Shown here one piece after another: positions 12,495-24,266 of a stretch of 64,000 nucleotides of DNA. A program made the position numbers and the translations under genes. The notes beneath the pieces were generated by a model. It was not told the DNA's origin. It did no database searches and saw only the letters and a list, made by a program, of their open reading frames with translations. How positions within the stretch are numbered: the first letter of the stretch is position 1; every line of letters starts with the position of its first letter. Source of the stretch: Bryum argenteum (lineage: Eukaryota; Streptophyta; Bryopsida; Bryales; Bryaceae); assembly GCA_037043015.1 (NCBI GenBank), contig CM073327.1, positions 2,834,727-2,898,726 on the forward strand. Direction: 5' to 3'.

Positions 12495-12650
12495 CTCAAC
12501 TAAGTTTGGACCAAATTAGTGAATAAAGGGTTAAACATCTTGTAGAGATAATTTATTCTCAACTAAGTTTGGACCAAATGAGTGAATAAAGGGTCAAACA
12601 TCTTGTAGAGATAATTTATTCTCAACTATGCTTGGAGCAAGTGAGCACTC
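12495..12650. repeat. 63-bp tandem repeat, about 2.5 copies
   Basis: Copies start at 12495, 12558 and 12621, each beginning CTCAACTA. The first two differ at a few bases and the third is partial and more diverged. It lies about 350 bp upstream of the MOCOS-like gene. Confidence 0.85.
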
Positions 12651-12997
12651 TATTTATTATAATTTGGGTCATATGATAGTATGTGGAACAAGGTGGGCAA
12701 GAAGTCACGTAAGGAACCATCAGCAGAAATTGGGGCTTTTTACATAGTTTGAAAAACTCATGAATGGAAGCACTGGGACCTTTTTACGATCAGGCTTATG
12801 TTTCTAGTCTCAACGCAGTATACAATTTGGTTGAAACAAGTTTTTCTCTTCTAGTGATTAATGTCACGACAATCAGAAAGAGAAAAGTGTTTGATTATCC
12901 GTGCCACTCAGAATGCGTTGCAGAGAGTGGTAAGTGATCGACTGGTGCGATGAGGCGATTGAAGAGTGTGAGGGAATCGGAATGAGAGCAACAGGGA

Positions 12998-15184
12998 ATG
13001 GGAATGAAGATGCGAGAGAAGGAGAGGATGGAAGAGGAGGCCTGCTACTATGATCGTGCACAGTTACCGAACCAAGGACAAGCATTCCAAGAGTTTCTTC
13101 GATCATATCCCTTGTACTTAGATACACTAGTAGTGGACCACATTCGAGAGCAAGAGTATCCGCATTTGAACGAGCGATCGCAGGTATGTCTGGATTACAT
13201 GGGAGTGGGGCTATTCTCGTACACGCAACAAGCAAACAATCCGCTCGGCTTGGCATACATCAGCGCCAATCTGGCCACACATGCTCTGTACACCGCGGAG
13301 GAGACGGAGATGATGGTGCGACGCCGCGTGCTGCGTTACATGAACATTGATGAGAACGAGTACGCCATTGTGTTCACTGCCAACAAGTTGTCCGCGTTCA
13401 AGCTCTTGGGTGAGTCGTATCCGTTCCACTTGAGCTCGAAGCTTTTGTTGGGTTACGATCACCGCGACGAGAGCCAGGATGCGCTCGCGGAGTGTGCGAA
13501 GTCCAAGGGCGCGACGGTGGTGACGGCCAACTTGACGTGGCCGAGCTTGAAGCTGAACAAGGCGGACGTGAAGAGCAAGCTCGTGGCGAAGGCGAAGAAA
13601 GGGTGGGGGCGACATCAGCAGCAGCAGCAGCGACAAGCTGCGCATGCTGGTGACTTCTCCCCGAATCAGTCCATGCCCATGAGCACGCAGGGCATGATGG
13701 CGTATCCCGTCGTGTCGTGTGGCTCCGGGGCCAAAAACTCGCTCTCGTTGGTGCGGGAAGCGAGTCAAAACGGCTGGCATGTGTTGCTAGATGTGTCCGG
13801 GGTCGGCGCCAAGGCCATGGAAACGCTCGGCTTGAATCTTTTCCACCCGGACTTCATCGTCGGCTCGTTGTATAAGGTGTTCGGCTCGGATCCCACCGGG
13901 TTTGGGTGCTTGGTTATCAAAAACTCCGTCATTCGAAGCTTGGGAAACTCCTCACGAGCTCGTGCGATTGGCATGGTGCGCATTGTGTCCACGGCCGCGG
14001 CCGTGATGGGATCCACCCGCTCGAGTAGCTCAAGGGACTCGTTCTCGTCGGCTCTCGGTAGCTGGGACTGGTCCGATGGTAACAAGCCCACAGTGCTCCC
14101 ACGCGAGCACGACACGCTGCATGCGCAGTTCGAGGAGCGGTTCAGTTCTGAGCAACCAAAAGTGGTGGACGAAGACGACGTCTCGAAGGAGAGTTGGGCG
14201 AAGATGCAGTCGTCGTCCGCCGAAGTCGACATTAGCTCTCGGAGGAAATTCCACTCTGCAGAGCAAGCGAAAGATGATGAGCTTGCCGGACCCAGATTTG
14301 GGCGATGCAAGGAGCACATGGCAGGATTGCGGTACTTGCAGATTCCAAACCAGCAGGAAGGCTGGGAGGACAGCTTTCTGTCGAAGGATTTCGGGAAGAA
14401 GTCGCCGCTCATGCTGACATTGCCGACAGGGTTCGACAGTCCGTCCAATCGAGGTACGCCACCGTTCAGCAAACACGAAGCCCGGCAAGAGTTTCTCATG
14501 GGCTCGCTTCCAGCCACGCCATCGTCGGTATCCGCGCCGTGTTCCCCCCGTCTAAAGAATCCGTCTGAGCCAGCACTCCCAAGCAGTGCCATAGTGTGCC
14601 GAGGCTTGGATCTCGCGGACGAAATCGGACTGACGCGAATCAACTTCCGTCTGCGCGCGCTCATCAACTGGTTGATCTCGTCGCTGCGGAAGCTCCGTCA
14701 CTCCACTCCCGGTCACCCTCACGTCGTGCTAATCTACGGCCCGCTGTGCCAGATGGACCGAAGCTCCACATTCTCGTTCAACATCGCAGGCTCGGATGGG
14801 GTGCTGCTAGATCCAGTGCTGGTGCAGCGCCTCGCGGATCGGAACAGCATCTCTCTGGCCACGTCTGTGATACAAGGCAACTTTAGTTTGGAGCCGGAGC
14901 CTGAGGAGGAGAGAGTGTCGAACAAGCACAAGCACAAGCGTGCAGCTGGCCGCGACCATGGCAACAGCAGTCCCGACCTGGCTCGTCACAAATGGGGTGT
15001 CAAGGATGACCACAGTGTGCGGACCGCCGAATTCTCAGTCTTGTGCGCGTCGCTTTGCTTCCTCACCAGCTTCACGGACGCGTACCGGTTGTTGGAGTTT
15101 GCTGCCCTTTTCCTGGACGCTGATTTCGTCCACCGCGAGCTTTTCCATTACCGAGCTCTCAACCAACAAACCATCCTCATGTGA
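12998..15184 (+). CDS. MOCOS-like PLP-dependent protein, intronless (728 aa)
   Basis: A single open frame of 728 codons resembles the plant family of molybdenum-cofactor-sulfurase-like, PLP-dependent (aminotransferase class V fold) proteins. Visible landmarks: VCLDYMGVGLFSY (about residue 62), an IVFTANKLSAFKLLGESYPF stretch (about 125-143), and SLYKVFGSDPTGFGCLVIK, whose lysine at residue 293 is the expected PLP Schiff-base residue. A conserved C-terminal part follows: LRALINWLISSLRKLRH (about 551), YGP, and LDADFVHREL (about 705). The region between about 335 and 530 is Ser-rich and probably disordered. I see no MOSC domain, so true cofactor sulfuration is unproven; the biochemical role of this plant family is unclear. 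The start could also be Met3, Met5 or Met11. A short upstream frame from 12982 overlaps the start in another register. A (CAG)n stretch at about 13616-13632 encodes poly-Gln. Confidence 0.88.
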   Translation: MGMKMREKERMEEEACYYDRAQLPNQGQAFQEFLRSYPLYLDTLVVDHIREQEYPHLNERSQVCLDYMGVGLFSYTQQANNPLGLAYISANLATHALYTAEETEMMVRRRVLRYMNIDENEYAIVFTANKLSAFKLLGESYPFHLSSKLLLGYDHRDESQDALAECAKSKGATVVTANLTWPSLKLNKADVKSKLVAKAKKGWGRHQQQQQRQAAHAGDFSPNQSMPMSTQGMMAYPVVSCGSGAKNSLSLVREASQNGWHVLLDVSGVGAKAMETLGLNLFHPDFIVGSLYKVFGSDPTGFGCLVIKNSVIRSLGNSSRARAIGMVRIVSTAAAVMGSTRSSSSRDSFSSALGSWDWSDGNKPTVLPREHDTLHAQFEERFSSEQPKVVDEDDVSKESWAKMQSSSAEVDISSRRKFHSAEQAKDDELAGPRFGRCKEHMAGLRYLQIPNQQEGWEDSFLSKDFGKKSPLMLTLPTGFDSPSNRGTPPFSKHEARQEFLMGSLPATPSSVSAPCSPRLKNPSEPALPSSAIVCRGLDLADEIGLTRINFRLRALINWLISSLRKLRHSTPGHPHVVLIYGPLCQMDRSSTFSFNIAGSDGVLLDPVLVQRLADRNSISLATSVIQGNFSLEPEPEEERVSNKHKHKRAAGRDHGNSSPDLARHKWGVKDDHSVRTAEFSVLCASLCFLTSFTDAYRLLEFAALFLDADFVHRELFHYRALNQQTILM

Positions 15185-15308
15185 TAGATGACCATTGCCC
15201 AGTGGGCTCGAATCGAAACACATGCGCATGGAATCACTGACCACGTTTCAGGTTCATAAACTTCTGATCGCTACCATGTCATCTTATGCATCAATCAACA
15301 CATCATTG

Positions 15309-15323
15309 CACTAGTAGAAAAAC
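15309..15323. mobile_element. Solitary CACTA-type transposon terminus
   Basis: CACTAGTAGAAAAAC matches the conserved terminus of plant CACTA (En/Spm) elements. I found no matching inverted end in the next kilobases, so this is either a remnant or a chance match. It lies just after the MOCOS-like gene. Confidence 0.35.
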
Positions 15324-15770
15324 TGTCCTTATTGACCAGAACAGTCGTATTTTGTTCTTTGTAATTTGTCCAGTATGATTGATACATGATTATGGAGCAC
15401 GTTGCAGGTCAAGGAGATGATGAACCTTCGCCATAGCCACTCGGGTGATTCGAAGTGGGATCGACAACACCAGAACCTTGTAAAACTATAGTCCGATCGA
15501 TCGCCTTGACTGGGCTGAGATATCACCATGGGAGTGAAGATTATCAGAGCCACTCGTCCTGGTAATGAATCGCCATATCTGCCTTTGTGTTGACTTGTAG
15601 AAAAGGAGTGTAGAGTGTAGCTTTTGATGACTTCTTGAGAAATGATTTTTCAATCACGATAGGAAAGTAAGATGATTTTGATTGCCAAGATGATTGTTTT
15701 GATTCTACAGTGGGTCTTGGTTCCATTTAGTGACCAACCTAGACGAGTATATGACTTTTGTATCCGAAGT

Positions 15771-15920
15771 TTAGGGTATTGTAGTTGATATTTTGACTAC
15801 ACAACATTGTTTATAGTTGTTTAGGGTATTGTAGTTGAAATTTTGATTACGTAATATTGTTAATAGTTGTTTAGGGTATCGTAATTGAAATTTTGATTAC
15901 ATAACATTGTTAATAGCCTG
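15771..15920. repeat. 50-bp tandem repeat, three copies
   Basis: Units start with TTAGGGTAT at 15771, 15821 and 15871, each followed by a GTAGTTGAA-like stretch. Copies two and three are more alike than copy one. TTTAGGG is also the plant telomere repeat unit, but there is only one per 50-bp copy, so it is not an interstitial telomere. Confidence 0.85.
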
Positions 15921-17130
15921 GGTATAGTAGAGATATTGAGAGTTGTTGGTGATGTTGTGTATGGATGACATCAAAACATAAGTTACTTGGCTTGCATGGG
16001 AAAGTTGAAGTTGAGAGAAGGAATTTAGCAAGTTACAAAGTTTCAAGAATTAATTAATGATTGGAGTTTTGAGTTAAGCCTCATTGATCATGAGTTATTG
16101 GCGGTTGCCAACTACTGAAATGTTCTTGCAACAATGTTTTGGCCCATTTGAGTCTTTTTGGAGTTAATTAGATATTAGAATGTTTTGGAATCACCAAAAA
16201 GTTCTCTTCATGGACAATCCATTAGAAATCTATTGCTAATGTTGCAATATTGAGATATATATTTCACATACTCTCCCCTTATTACCTTATTTCTACATCT
16301 TGGTAGATGTATTTTTAATGATGAGGGTATGTTTGTCAGTGGAAACCCTATGCCTATATATTTTTTTAACATACCAATGTAATCAAAATGTAAAAATCCA
16401 TCATAAATAGTTGTACATAATTGTACATAGTAATTGTTTGTTCAACAATGTCATTTAAGAATGATAAATTTTTTAGCTTATGAAAAGATAAATTTGAGGC
16501 CAAATGTCCAACTAAACTTTCCATATTGTCTAAATTTGTGATGTGGATAAAAAAGTGTTGCAAGTCATGGGTCTCTCATAGAACTAATATTGATTAAAAG
16601 TAAGGCCTTACATTCAAAAGTTAAAAAGAGTAATAAACAAATTGGCAAACATAACAACAAAATTGGTATATGGACAAAGAAAGAAAGTGATTATAGTTAT
16701 TAAGTCATTATACAGACAGACAAACATGGTTGTCATGTAAACAAACTACTAATGAACGCTTTACACGGGGAGTTAAGCCGATCATAGAGCCTAATGAGGG
16801 TGAATATTTTTCTCATGTGATTCACCTATTCAAGATATTTAAAGAAATAGACCAATCACATAAGAGCAATTCTTTCAACTCCGTAACCCCCCATGTAAAT
16901 CATCCCTAGAATTGTCATGGTAAGAACTCCAATAAGAGACCAAATCAACCAAAGGAATAAAATCGTTTTGTAGAATAGAAATTTAATATTGGCAAACTCT
17001 TTGGTAAGTGACTAAGAAAAAATATTTTTGGAAATAAGCAAAATATGTTGAAAATGACTAAATAGAATCCTAAAATTTGAATTTATCATGATTTGGTAAT
17101 GAACTCTGAAAGTGTAAGTCGTAAGTATAC
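15921..17130. other. AT-rich intergenic DNA, nothing recognised
   Basis: Only short chance frames and homopolymer-rich sequence are seen. Confidence 0.5.
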
Positions 17131-17134
17131 TTAA

Positions 17135-17933
17135 CCCTTAAACGCCCGAGCAAGCCTGAGGGGCCGCTTTTTTTCAACAGAATTTGCTCTCAATCTTCCA
17201 CTTACTCAATCAACAGAATTTGCTCTCAATCTTCCACTTACTCAACTTTTCACTTATATTTTGATGTCAATTTGGTCACCTTCTCATGATGCATTCAAAA
17301 AGTGGAAGTTTGCAATTTAAATCACAATTTGTATGAGTGAGTTTGTGTTTTGAAAGGATTGTGGTAGGTCAGTTGGGGTTATACATAACCTTGTAAGAGG
17401 TTGCAAGCTCATCATTGATTGGTTTATTCATGATGTTCAAGTTCAAAAGATGGTGTGATCCAATTTTAGGATGCCCTTTGAGACCCCATAGGCGTTTAAC
17501 CCTTAAGCGCCCACAGTGTCGTTTTTCGACATTCTGGATGTGAGGCTTTGTCTTTGGTGCACATCCCCGCTTTCATCCCATCGATTTTTCATCCGCCGTT
17601 TTTTTTGCTCAACTCCTCGGTGGGTTTACTCTACTCCCTCCTTGGATAAGTAGTAAAAACCTTGATCCTCAATTTGTGAGAGTGGGCGAAAGAAATTTTT
17701 CATGAAAGTTTTGGTGGTGTGATCTTCACCCCTTTTTTGCATGGATCTTGAAATCCATACCTCCAAATGGTATGCAACTTGGCGGTCATACTAATTGTCA
17801 TGCTCCAAAGAAGATCCTACGGTTGGATTTTCCATTTTCAGCTTTTATTTGTTTTTACGCAGTTTTGAAAAAATCAGCATTATTACCAACTGTTAGGAGC
17901 TTTACCCCCCCTTGGGCGTTTAGGGGTTAAGGG
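17135..17933. mobile_element. Outer TTAA-flanked element, family B (host of a nested element)
   Basis: The left end CCCTTAAACGCC follows TTAA (17131-17134). At the right side, GGCGTTTAA (17491-17499) is interrupted by the inner element, and the sequence resumes as GGG then TTAA (17931-17937). Removing the inner element with one TTAA gives GGCGTTTAAGGG, the exact reverse complement of the left end. The net element is about 368 bp and non-coding. This reading explains every base at both junctions. Confidence 0.8.
17500..17926. mobile_element. Inner TTAA-flanked element nested in family B element
   Basis: It starts CCCTTAAGCGCCCA and ends TGGGCGTTTAGGGG, a 14-bp TIR with two mismatches. TTAA lies at 17496-17499 and 17927-17930, both derived from one TTAA inside the outer element's right terminus. 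A subterminal TGTCGTTTTTCGACA hairpin (about 17518) also occurs near the right end of the repeat at 60441-61048. The 427-bp element has no coding frame. Confidence 0.8.
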
Positions 17934-18222
17934 TTAAGACCAAACAACCCAAATATACAAAGAACTTTAAAAGTAAAAGCCACAACATACCTTTTGCTTT
18001 ATTTACCTACTTAAAGTAAAGTCCTCATACTCCATGCATGCATTTATACAAGACTAAAAAGAGTTAAATGAATGAATGTTTATAAAAAGTACCATATGGC
18101 GCTTGCTGATAGGTGACTTAACAGAAGATTCCGAAGAGAAAAAAACAACACCTATGCCCGTTCACTTTCACCATCATCCTCCTCCCGTGTTAGGGTTTTG
18201 TGTTTTCTTGTTCGGAAGAACC

Positions 18223-18252
18223 ATGGCCGTGGCTCCACGCCCGTCGTTCTAG
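18223..18252 (+). other. Nine-codon upstream open frame before SERRATE
   Basis: An ATG in strong context (ACCATGG) opens a nine-codon frame ending TAG, 130 bases before the SERRATE start codon. If transcription starts upstream of it, as the pyrimidine-rich leader at about 18160-18200 suggests, it could dampen translation. No direct evidence of use. Confidence 0.4.
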
Positions 18253-18381
18253 CTCCTCGTAACGCCCTTGTCCCTTCATTCGAGAGTTTAGTTGGAAAAA
18301 CAGCGGTGGTTCTTGATTGCGCTCAGTTTGATACCAATTTCGGGGAGTTTGACGCGCATTGGCAATAAATTGAGCTGGGAG

Positions 18382-21300
18382 ATGGCGACGGAGGTGATGG
18401 TGGACGCGGTTCCGGCGGTAGTAGCGGAGCCCACAGCAGCAGCAGCAGCAGCGCCTGTGGTGAAGGAGGAGAGTCGCCGCGACCGGTCCAGGGATCGAGG
18501 CTCAGAGGACAGGAGGCGCGACCGCGATCGACGAGACGATAGAGACGACCGACGGGACCGACGCGACAGGGACCGAGACTACAAGCGCAGGAAAAGCGGC
18601 ACGCCTCCCTCCGGTGGCTCCTACCGCGACCGTCGTCATAGCCCTCGCAGGTCTTCGCCTCCTTACAAACGTCGGAGAGATGATGATTTCGATGGTCGCA
18701 GGGCCGGAAGCCCCGATAGGTATTTCCTCTTGCTCAGTAATTTGTCTTTTTCTTACTCTCACAAGCACTTTACGAGCGACGGACTTCACTTTTTCACCGA
18801 TTTTAGTTCTCTCAACCTAGGATTATGTGCCAGCATCGATACTTCAATGGCACAGTGATCACCATCGTTGGGCCAATTTAGGGGTAATATACAGATGGCC
18901 TTGAAGGGATAGTTCTCGCAGCTCAAAATGATTTTGTAGTCTGGTGCTTCGGATTGCAATATCAGGATTGATATTGTGGTGGCATCAGTAGAGCTCTTAG
19001 GGTTTGGTACAGACAATGCGTACCAGGGGGTCGTTTTTGAATTGTATAGCGGCATGAGACTTTGTGACGGCGAGTTGTGTGAGCTGTTCTAGGTGAGCAC
19101 GAGTTGTGCTTGCAGGTAATGAGTATGTGAACCGTCCAGGGAGGAACTGACAACTCGATGTTGATACAGGAAATTTTGATGATTGTGAAAGGACTTCTTT
19201 CGATCTCCTAGCATCTGTTGAGAGTCAGTGAGGTTATTGCCGAGTGATTCTCTTAAAAGCGCCAATCTGTAGATGTAGTAGGAGCAGAGCTGCTCCATTT
19301 CTGCTTTGCCGAGAGAAGAGAGTTAGTGAATTAGCCCTTCTTAGTCCATCCTGCCGAGTTGTTCAGATTCATTCTGCCAGTTGCTAGAGAAAAAGATTAG
19401 GAGAGACAGAGAACAGCACCCACTCAGTGACAATCAGGAGGAATCTGACGTGCCAGGCTTGCCGATGAAGGTGCTGCTGCTTTGCAGCTTAATGAGGAGC
19501 AGTGCCTTTTAAGTGTTGTTAAGTCTTTCCATGTTTATGTGCGAGCTGGTCAAGGCTGTAATTGGGCTCTACCCAACCTATGTAAGTTGATGCTAGTTGC
19601 ATGCTTGGGATATCCGTCAGGTGATTTGAGTCTCCCTGTCTCTAACGGTTTAGTGTGTAAGGGTTTGTACCAGTCGTGTCTATAGCCCGTACATGGGCAT
19701 GGGAAGTACATGGGCTGATGTCCGATTGCCACTTGTTGCAGGTATGGAGGATTTGATGGGGTTAGTGTATACGGACGAGGTTAGTTCCAAAGAACCTTGA
19801 TAATCTCGTCTAGAGTATGCGAGAAGAGAACTATAAGTCTTCTATTGAGAAATCTGTTCTGAGCCTTCAGTAACTCTTCAGTAACTTTCGCAGGCTATGA
19901 ATCAAGTACTGGTTACAGTGTCTAGTAAGGCATTGGAACTTTGTTGAGCTGAAAGAAACTTGATTTGCGTACTTTTTTCAGAGTAATCTTTGTTTGGAGA
20001 ATCTCTATCATCGATCTCTGATTGCGCATTCGAGGATTTCCGGGGACTTCACTATCTGAAGTGGTCCTAATAGTTCATATTTTGAAAATTGCCTTGAGCA
20101 GGTCGTGGAGGTTTTAGGGATGGAGCGTATCCGAGTATGTACGGTGGTGGGCCTCCGCCGCGAAGGTCTGTTCTCAAAATTGTGTTTACCATGCATTCAG
20201 TAACTTCGAGGGATAGTTACTTTTTATATCCTAACATTTTTTCTCAAGGAGCCTGAACCTAATTCGATGCGCAGGGATGGATTGATGTCATACAAGCAGT
20301 TCATAGTGGAGCTCGAGGATGATGTGTTGCCCGGAGAAGCTGAGCGTAGGTAAAGTTATCTTATTTGTCTTCTTTGTGAGCTTGTACACTTGGACAGAGT
20401 AAGCAGTGTTGCTTTTTCTTTGCGATATGAGTGTTCGGTGTCTGCCGCAATCTATCTGTGGGCAGGTAATAGCTTCTTAGAGTCACTTCTGGACGTGTCA
20501 AGAATTTGACTAAGAGCTACACCGTGCTTGTATCTTCATCAGTATTTTACTTTATCAGGAACATTAGTCTTTTAGAATCTTCAAATTGTTGGTTATAATC
20601 AACACTTTCTCCGGTTCTGAGTTTTTTTACAGGTATGAAGAATACAAGTCAGAATTTATCACAACACAGAAGAGGGCGTTCTTTGAGCAGCACAAGGACG
20701 ATGAATGGTAAGAGATTCGGAAGTCATGGATCCGTGACCGTCTCCTGCTATTTGCATCTTCTGTACAAATTCCCGCTCAAGCGCAGTGTGTGCCTCATTA
20801 GTATCTCAGCTTTGGCGTATATTCAGCAAGGTTACAGAAGTTTTCAATTGCTAATCTAGATGGTAATCGTGTTTCGCCAGGCTGCGTGAGAAGTACGACC
20901 CAGCAAAATTGGAGGTTTCCTTAGTAAGGTGAGGTTTCGCTTGTTGTGGTCATCTTCTCCAACAGAAAACTTCCAATACTTCTTAATGCGCGCACAATTT
21001 CGCATTTATGAGCGTTGTGGTGTGTTGTGCTATTTCAGGAGAAATGAAAACGCCAAAATTCTGTCTCGAGAGTTACTAGCAGAGCTTCAAGCAGGTTCAC
21101 TCGATCTGTAAGTTTTGATTGCGATTCATGTAAAACCGTTTCTTTTCATTTTCTGGTCTCTGGGTACCACATGCTACATACTGAAGTCTCCTTCGTGTCT
21201 AGCAGTGTCATTTTCCAACTGCTTGTGGTGGGGTTCTTTCCAGGGGGCCAAGTGTAAGGTCATCAGGAAAAGAGGACGCGGAAGATGATCTTGATGGAAG

Positions 21301-23592
21301 TAGTAAGAGAAGAAAGCCTTCCCAGGAACATGTGAAAGCTCAGGAAATCAACGCGGCTCCGAAAGCTCATCCTGGATTTTCAGATCCTAAGAGAGTAGTT
21401 CAGGATATTGAACAAGCGCGAGCACTGTTGAAGAAGCTGGATGCTGAAAAGGGGATTGAAGGAAACCTGTTGTCACCAGAGCAGAGCTCGGAGACTGACA
21501 GGACTGTTGGTGTTGGCTCGGTTGGTCCAATTGTTATAGTCAGGTCTGGTACTCAGGTGAAGGGACTCGAAGGTACTGAGCTTTTGGACGTTGTGCTCAC
21601 CTATCTATGGCGCGTGCACTCGGTGGATTATTATGGGATGACAGAGTACAAAGAACCACCTAAGCGGCTCCGGCACATCAGGGCTGTAGAGGCAAAGACT
21701 AACGGGGAGTCAAAAAGCAACGTAGAAGAGGTGGACGTTGCGGATTGGGACAAGAAATTGGACTCTGTTTGGCAAGCACGCCTACAAAGCGGTGATATTA
21801 TAATTTCCATGCTTGGGAGGGAGAAGCTGGATACAACAGCTAACGAAGCATTGGATCCGTTCGTGCGTAAGATTCGAGATGAGAAGTACGGCTGGAAGTA
21901 CGGTTGTGGTGCCAAAGGATGTACCAAATTATTTCATGGCCCAGAATTCGTACACAAGCATCTAAAGCTGAAGCACTCTGATTTAGTTGCCGACGTCGTT
22001 GCTAAGGCTCGAGAAGACATCTACTTCCAGAACTACATGAGGTCTGTTGTCATTCTCCTGCTACTATTATCTAAACTATACCAACCCAAAAGCATTTCGA
22101 TAATGCAGGCTTTTATCACTTTTTGTCTCTATACTTGCCCATGCTTCTTTGCTGACAGTTTTACGATACGAACTTGTGTTGCAGTGATCCTGATGCTCCT
22201 GGAGCGAATCAGGTGGCGTCTTCACAAGCTGGACAGGTAAACATGCCCTTGAACAACTGAACATCTGGAGGGTTATTATATATCATGTTATGCTACATTT
22301 GATGAACAGTGACGCGAACATTGCGAGGGTGCCATCGAATCATTGACTTAACTGACTGTGGTCGTGCAACTACCTTGGCAGAGAGATGGCGACAGAAGCC
22401 GAAGAGGGGGTCATCGACAGGCTGGGTTTCCAGGAGCTTCTGGTGGACCTGGAAGCCGAGCAGGATCGGAATGGGCGCCTTCAGAGCACCCGCCACGGGA
22501 TGGCAGATTTGGTCCTCGAAACGGCGAACGGTTCGAGCAGGGAACAGGGAACCGGGAGGACGAGCAGCAGCGGTTCGAGCGGGGTGGTGGGCGAGATGAT
22601 AAGGCTCGCTTTGATCGTGGCGGACCTGAACATACCCCACCACCACGTGACTACCCTCTTGGTGCTGGCGGGCCTCCTTTTGAGGGAGGTGGGCCGGCCC
22701 AAGGTGGTCCCTATGAGGGTGGACCGATGGAGCCTCCCATGTTTGATCACTTCAATGGCCCTCCATTGAGAGGATTACCTGGTGGTTTGTTTGTACCAGA
22801 CATGCCCGGCCCACCTCAAGTGCTCATGCCTGTCCCTGGTGCTGGGTAAGCCATAAAGAATGCCGTAGTTGTTGATACTTGAGCTTGTAACGAACAATGT
22901 CTATTTTGCTCTTTCAATCGTCACCATAGATTTTGGATCTCCAACCTGGTCTTGTAGTTGTAATCTGAGGCGTCTGTACATTAATTGGATCGTAAGCTTA
23001 GAATCGATGTCTAACGGTCCTGTGTGTGCAGTCCATTGGGACCATTTGTTCCAGCTCCCCCGGAAATGGCAATGAGATTTTTGAGGGAGGGACCCGGACC
23101 GTTTCGGCCTGGTGGTTTTGATGGGGGTTATCAGGAGGAAGGTAACGGGGGGCCTAGAGGCGGCAAGCGGGGAGCTCCGGGGCCTATGATGGGAGGTGGT
23201 CTTCTGGATGTTCCTCCTATGATGATGCCTCCTCATGGCATGCGTCGTGACCCGCGTGGAGTGCGCAGGTTGGTTTCTGAACTACCCTTCCCTTTACCAG
23301 TAGTAGCTCCTTTCATAGGATCGTTTCGAGAAGTCGATTCATTTCGTGCAGTTCCGGATGATGGAAATGTGCTCGAGAAAGTCTCCGGTGTCGCCTTGTA
23401 GCTTCCGAAACAGACTCGGTCCAAGTTTTAGTTTGGTCATGAGAGATCTATTGAATGCCTCGCCGCTCTATCTGATACGATTTATGTCTGAAACTTGATA
23501 CTAATTAAATCGATGTGTTGTTGACAAACAGCTATCATGATCTGGATGCCCCTGAAGACGAAGTCAGCGTGATCGATTACAGGAGTTTGTAG
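18382..23592 (+). CDS. SE: SERRATE / ARS2 zinc-finger RNA-processing factor (772 aa)
   Basis: Twelve coding exons: 18382-18719, 19742-19779, 20102-20165, 20275-20349, 20633-20707, 20881-20928, 21039-21107, 21244-22041, 22185-22236, 22382-22845, 23032-23268, 23532-23592. All junctions are GT-AG and the sum is 2319 nt. The family is a nuclear scaffold linking the cap-binding complex, pri-miRNA processing by DCL1/HYL1, and splicing. Visible order: Arg/Asp-rich N-terminus (exon 1); RDGLMSYKQF and a DDE-rich helical part (exons 4-7); VKGLEGTELLDVVLTYLWRV; then the C2H2 finger KYGCGAKGCTKLF...HKHLKLKH (about 457-480). A Gly/Pro/Arg-rich tail follows, with LMPVPGAG, PLGPFVPAPP and the family's C-terminal end DLDAPEDEVSVIDYRSL. 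Length is close to that of flowering-plant SERRATE. Introns 1 and 2 split an Arg/Gly-rich segment into small exons. Confidence 0.95.
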
Positions 23593-24263
23593 ATAAAAGC
23601 GCACCATGGAGATTTTGCACGCACAAACAATCATGTGTTTTTGTAAATCTCTGTTCCATTGAAGGAGATTTTGCTCGTAAGTTTTGTATCATTCGATCTA
23701 GAAGTGTTTCGATTTGCATCTTAGTTTAGTTATGCATCCAGGAGGGGCCTTTGAGGTGCTCATGGAGTTCACGCCTTAGAATCAATCAGAAGCAACGAAC
23801 AATGTTTATTTGACTCCTGCTAAAAAACGACCCTCACCGTTGTTGAGGATTGTTGAGGAGATTTGATGAGAAGCGTACAGATCACTATCACCTTGAAATG
23901 TGGTTGCAGGGGGGAATTCGTGGTTTGATTGTATCATCACATGTAAAGAATTAATCTATCCTTTCAGTATGTTGAGTTTAATTATCAATGAAGGCTGATT
24001 ATTTTATTTTAAATGGCGTTCAATGTTCTGAAGCTTCTCTAATTGATGTGAAGTTCTTGTTGATTTTATGAAATTGGAAGTGATGATGCTTACATATCTT
24101 ATTGGAAGCTTTGATATTCTTTTGGGAGTATAGAAAGAATATCGACTTGACCTTTAGGATGATGTGAATTGGCGTTTTGATTCAGATACAAAATACAAGA
24201 TGATATCGAAGATAAAAATATTGGTCAGTTTCTAGCTTGCTCACAGGATGGATGTAGACATTT
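23593..24263 (+). other. SERRATE 3' region and intergenic DNA
   Basis: The first few hundred bases are T-rich with no frame and probably include the 3' untranslated region. I see no second gene and no canonical AATAAA at a clear position. Confidence 0.45.
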
Positions 24264-24266
24264 TGT

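Noticed and set aside
13765..14667. 300-codon minus-strand frame
   Set aside because: It is a shadow of the MOCOS-like gene caused by GC-rich codons; it has no family resemblance.
15771..15920. Interstitial telomere repeat
   Set aside because: TTTAGGG occurs only once per 50-bp unit, not in tandem.
20255..20274. Alternative SERRATE exon 4 start at the earlier AG (CAAG at 20247)
   Set aside because: That acceptor puts the next exon out of frame; the AG at 20273-20274 restores RDGLMSYKQF.
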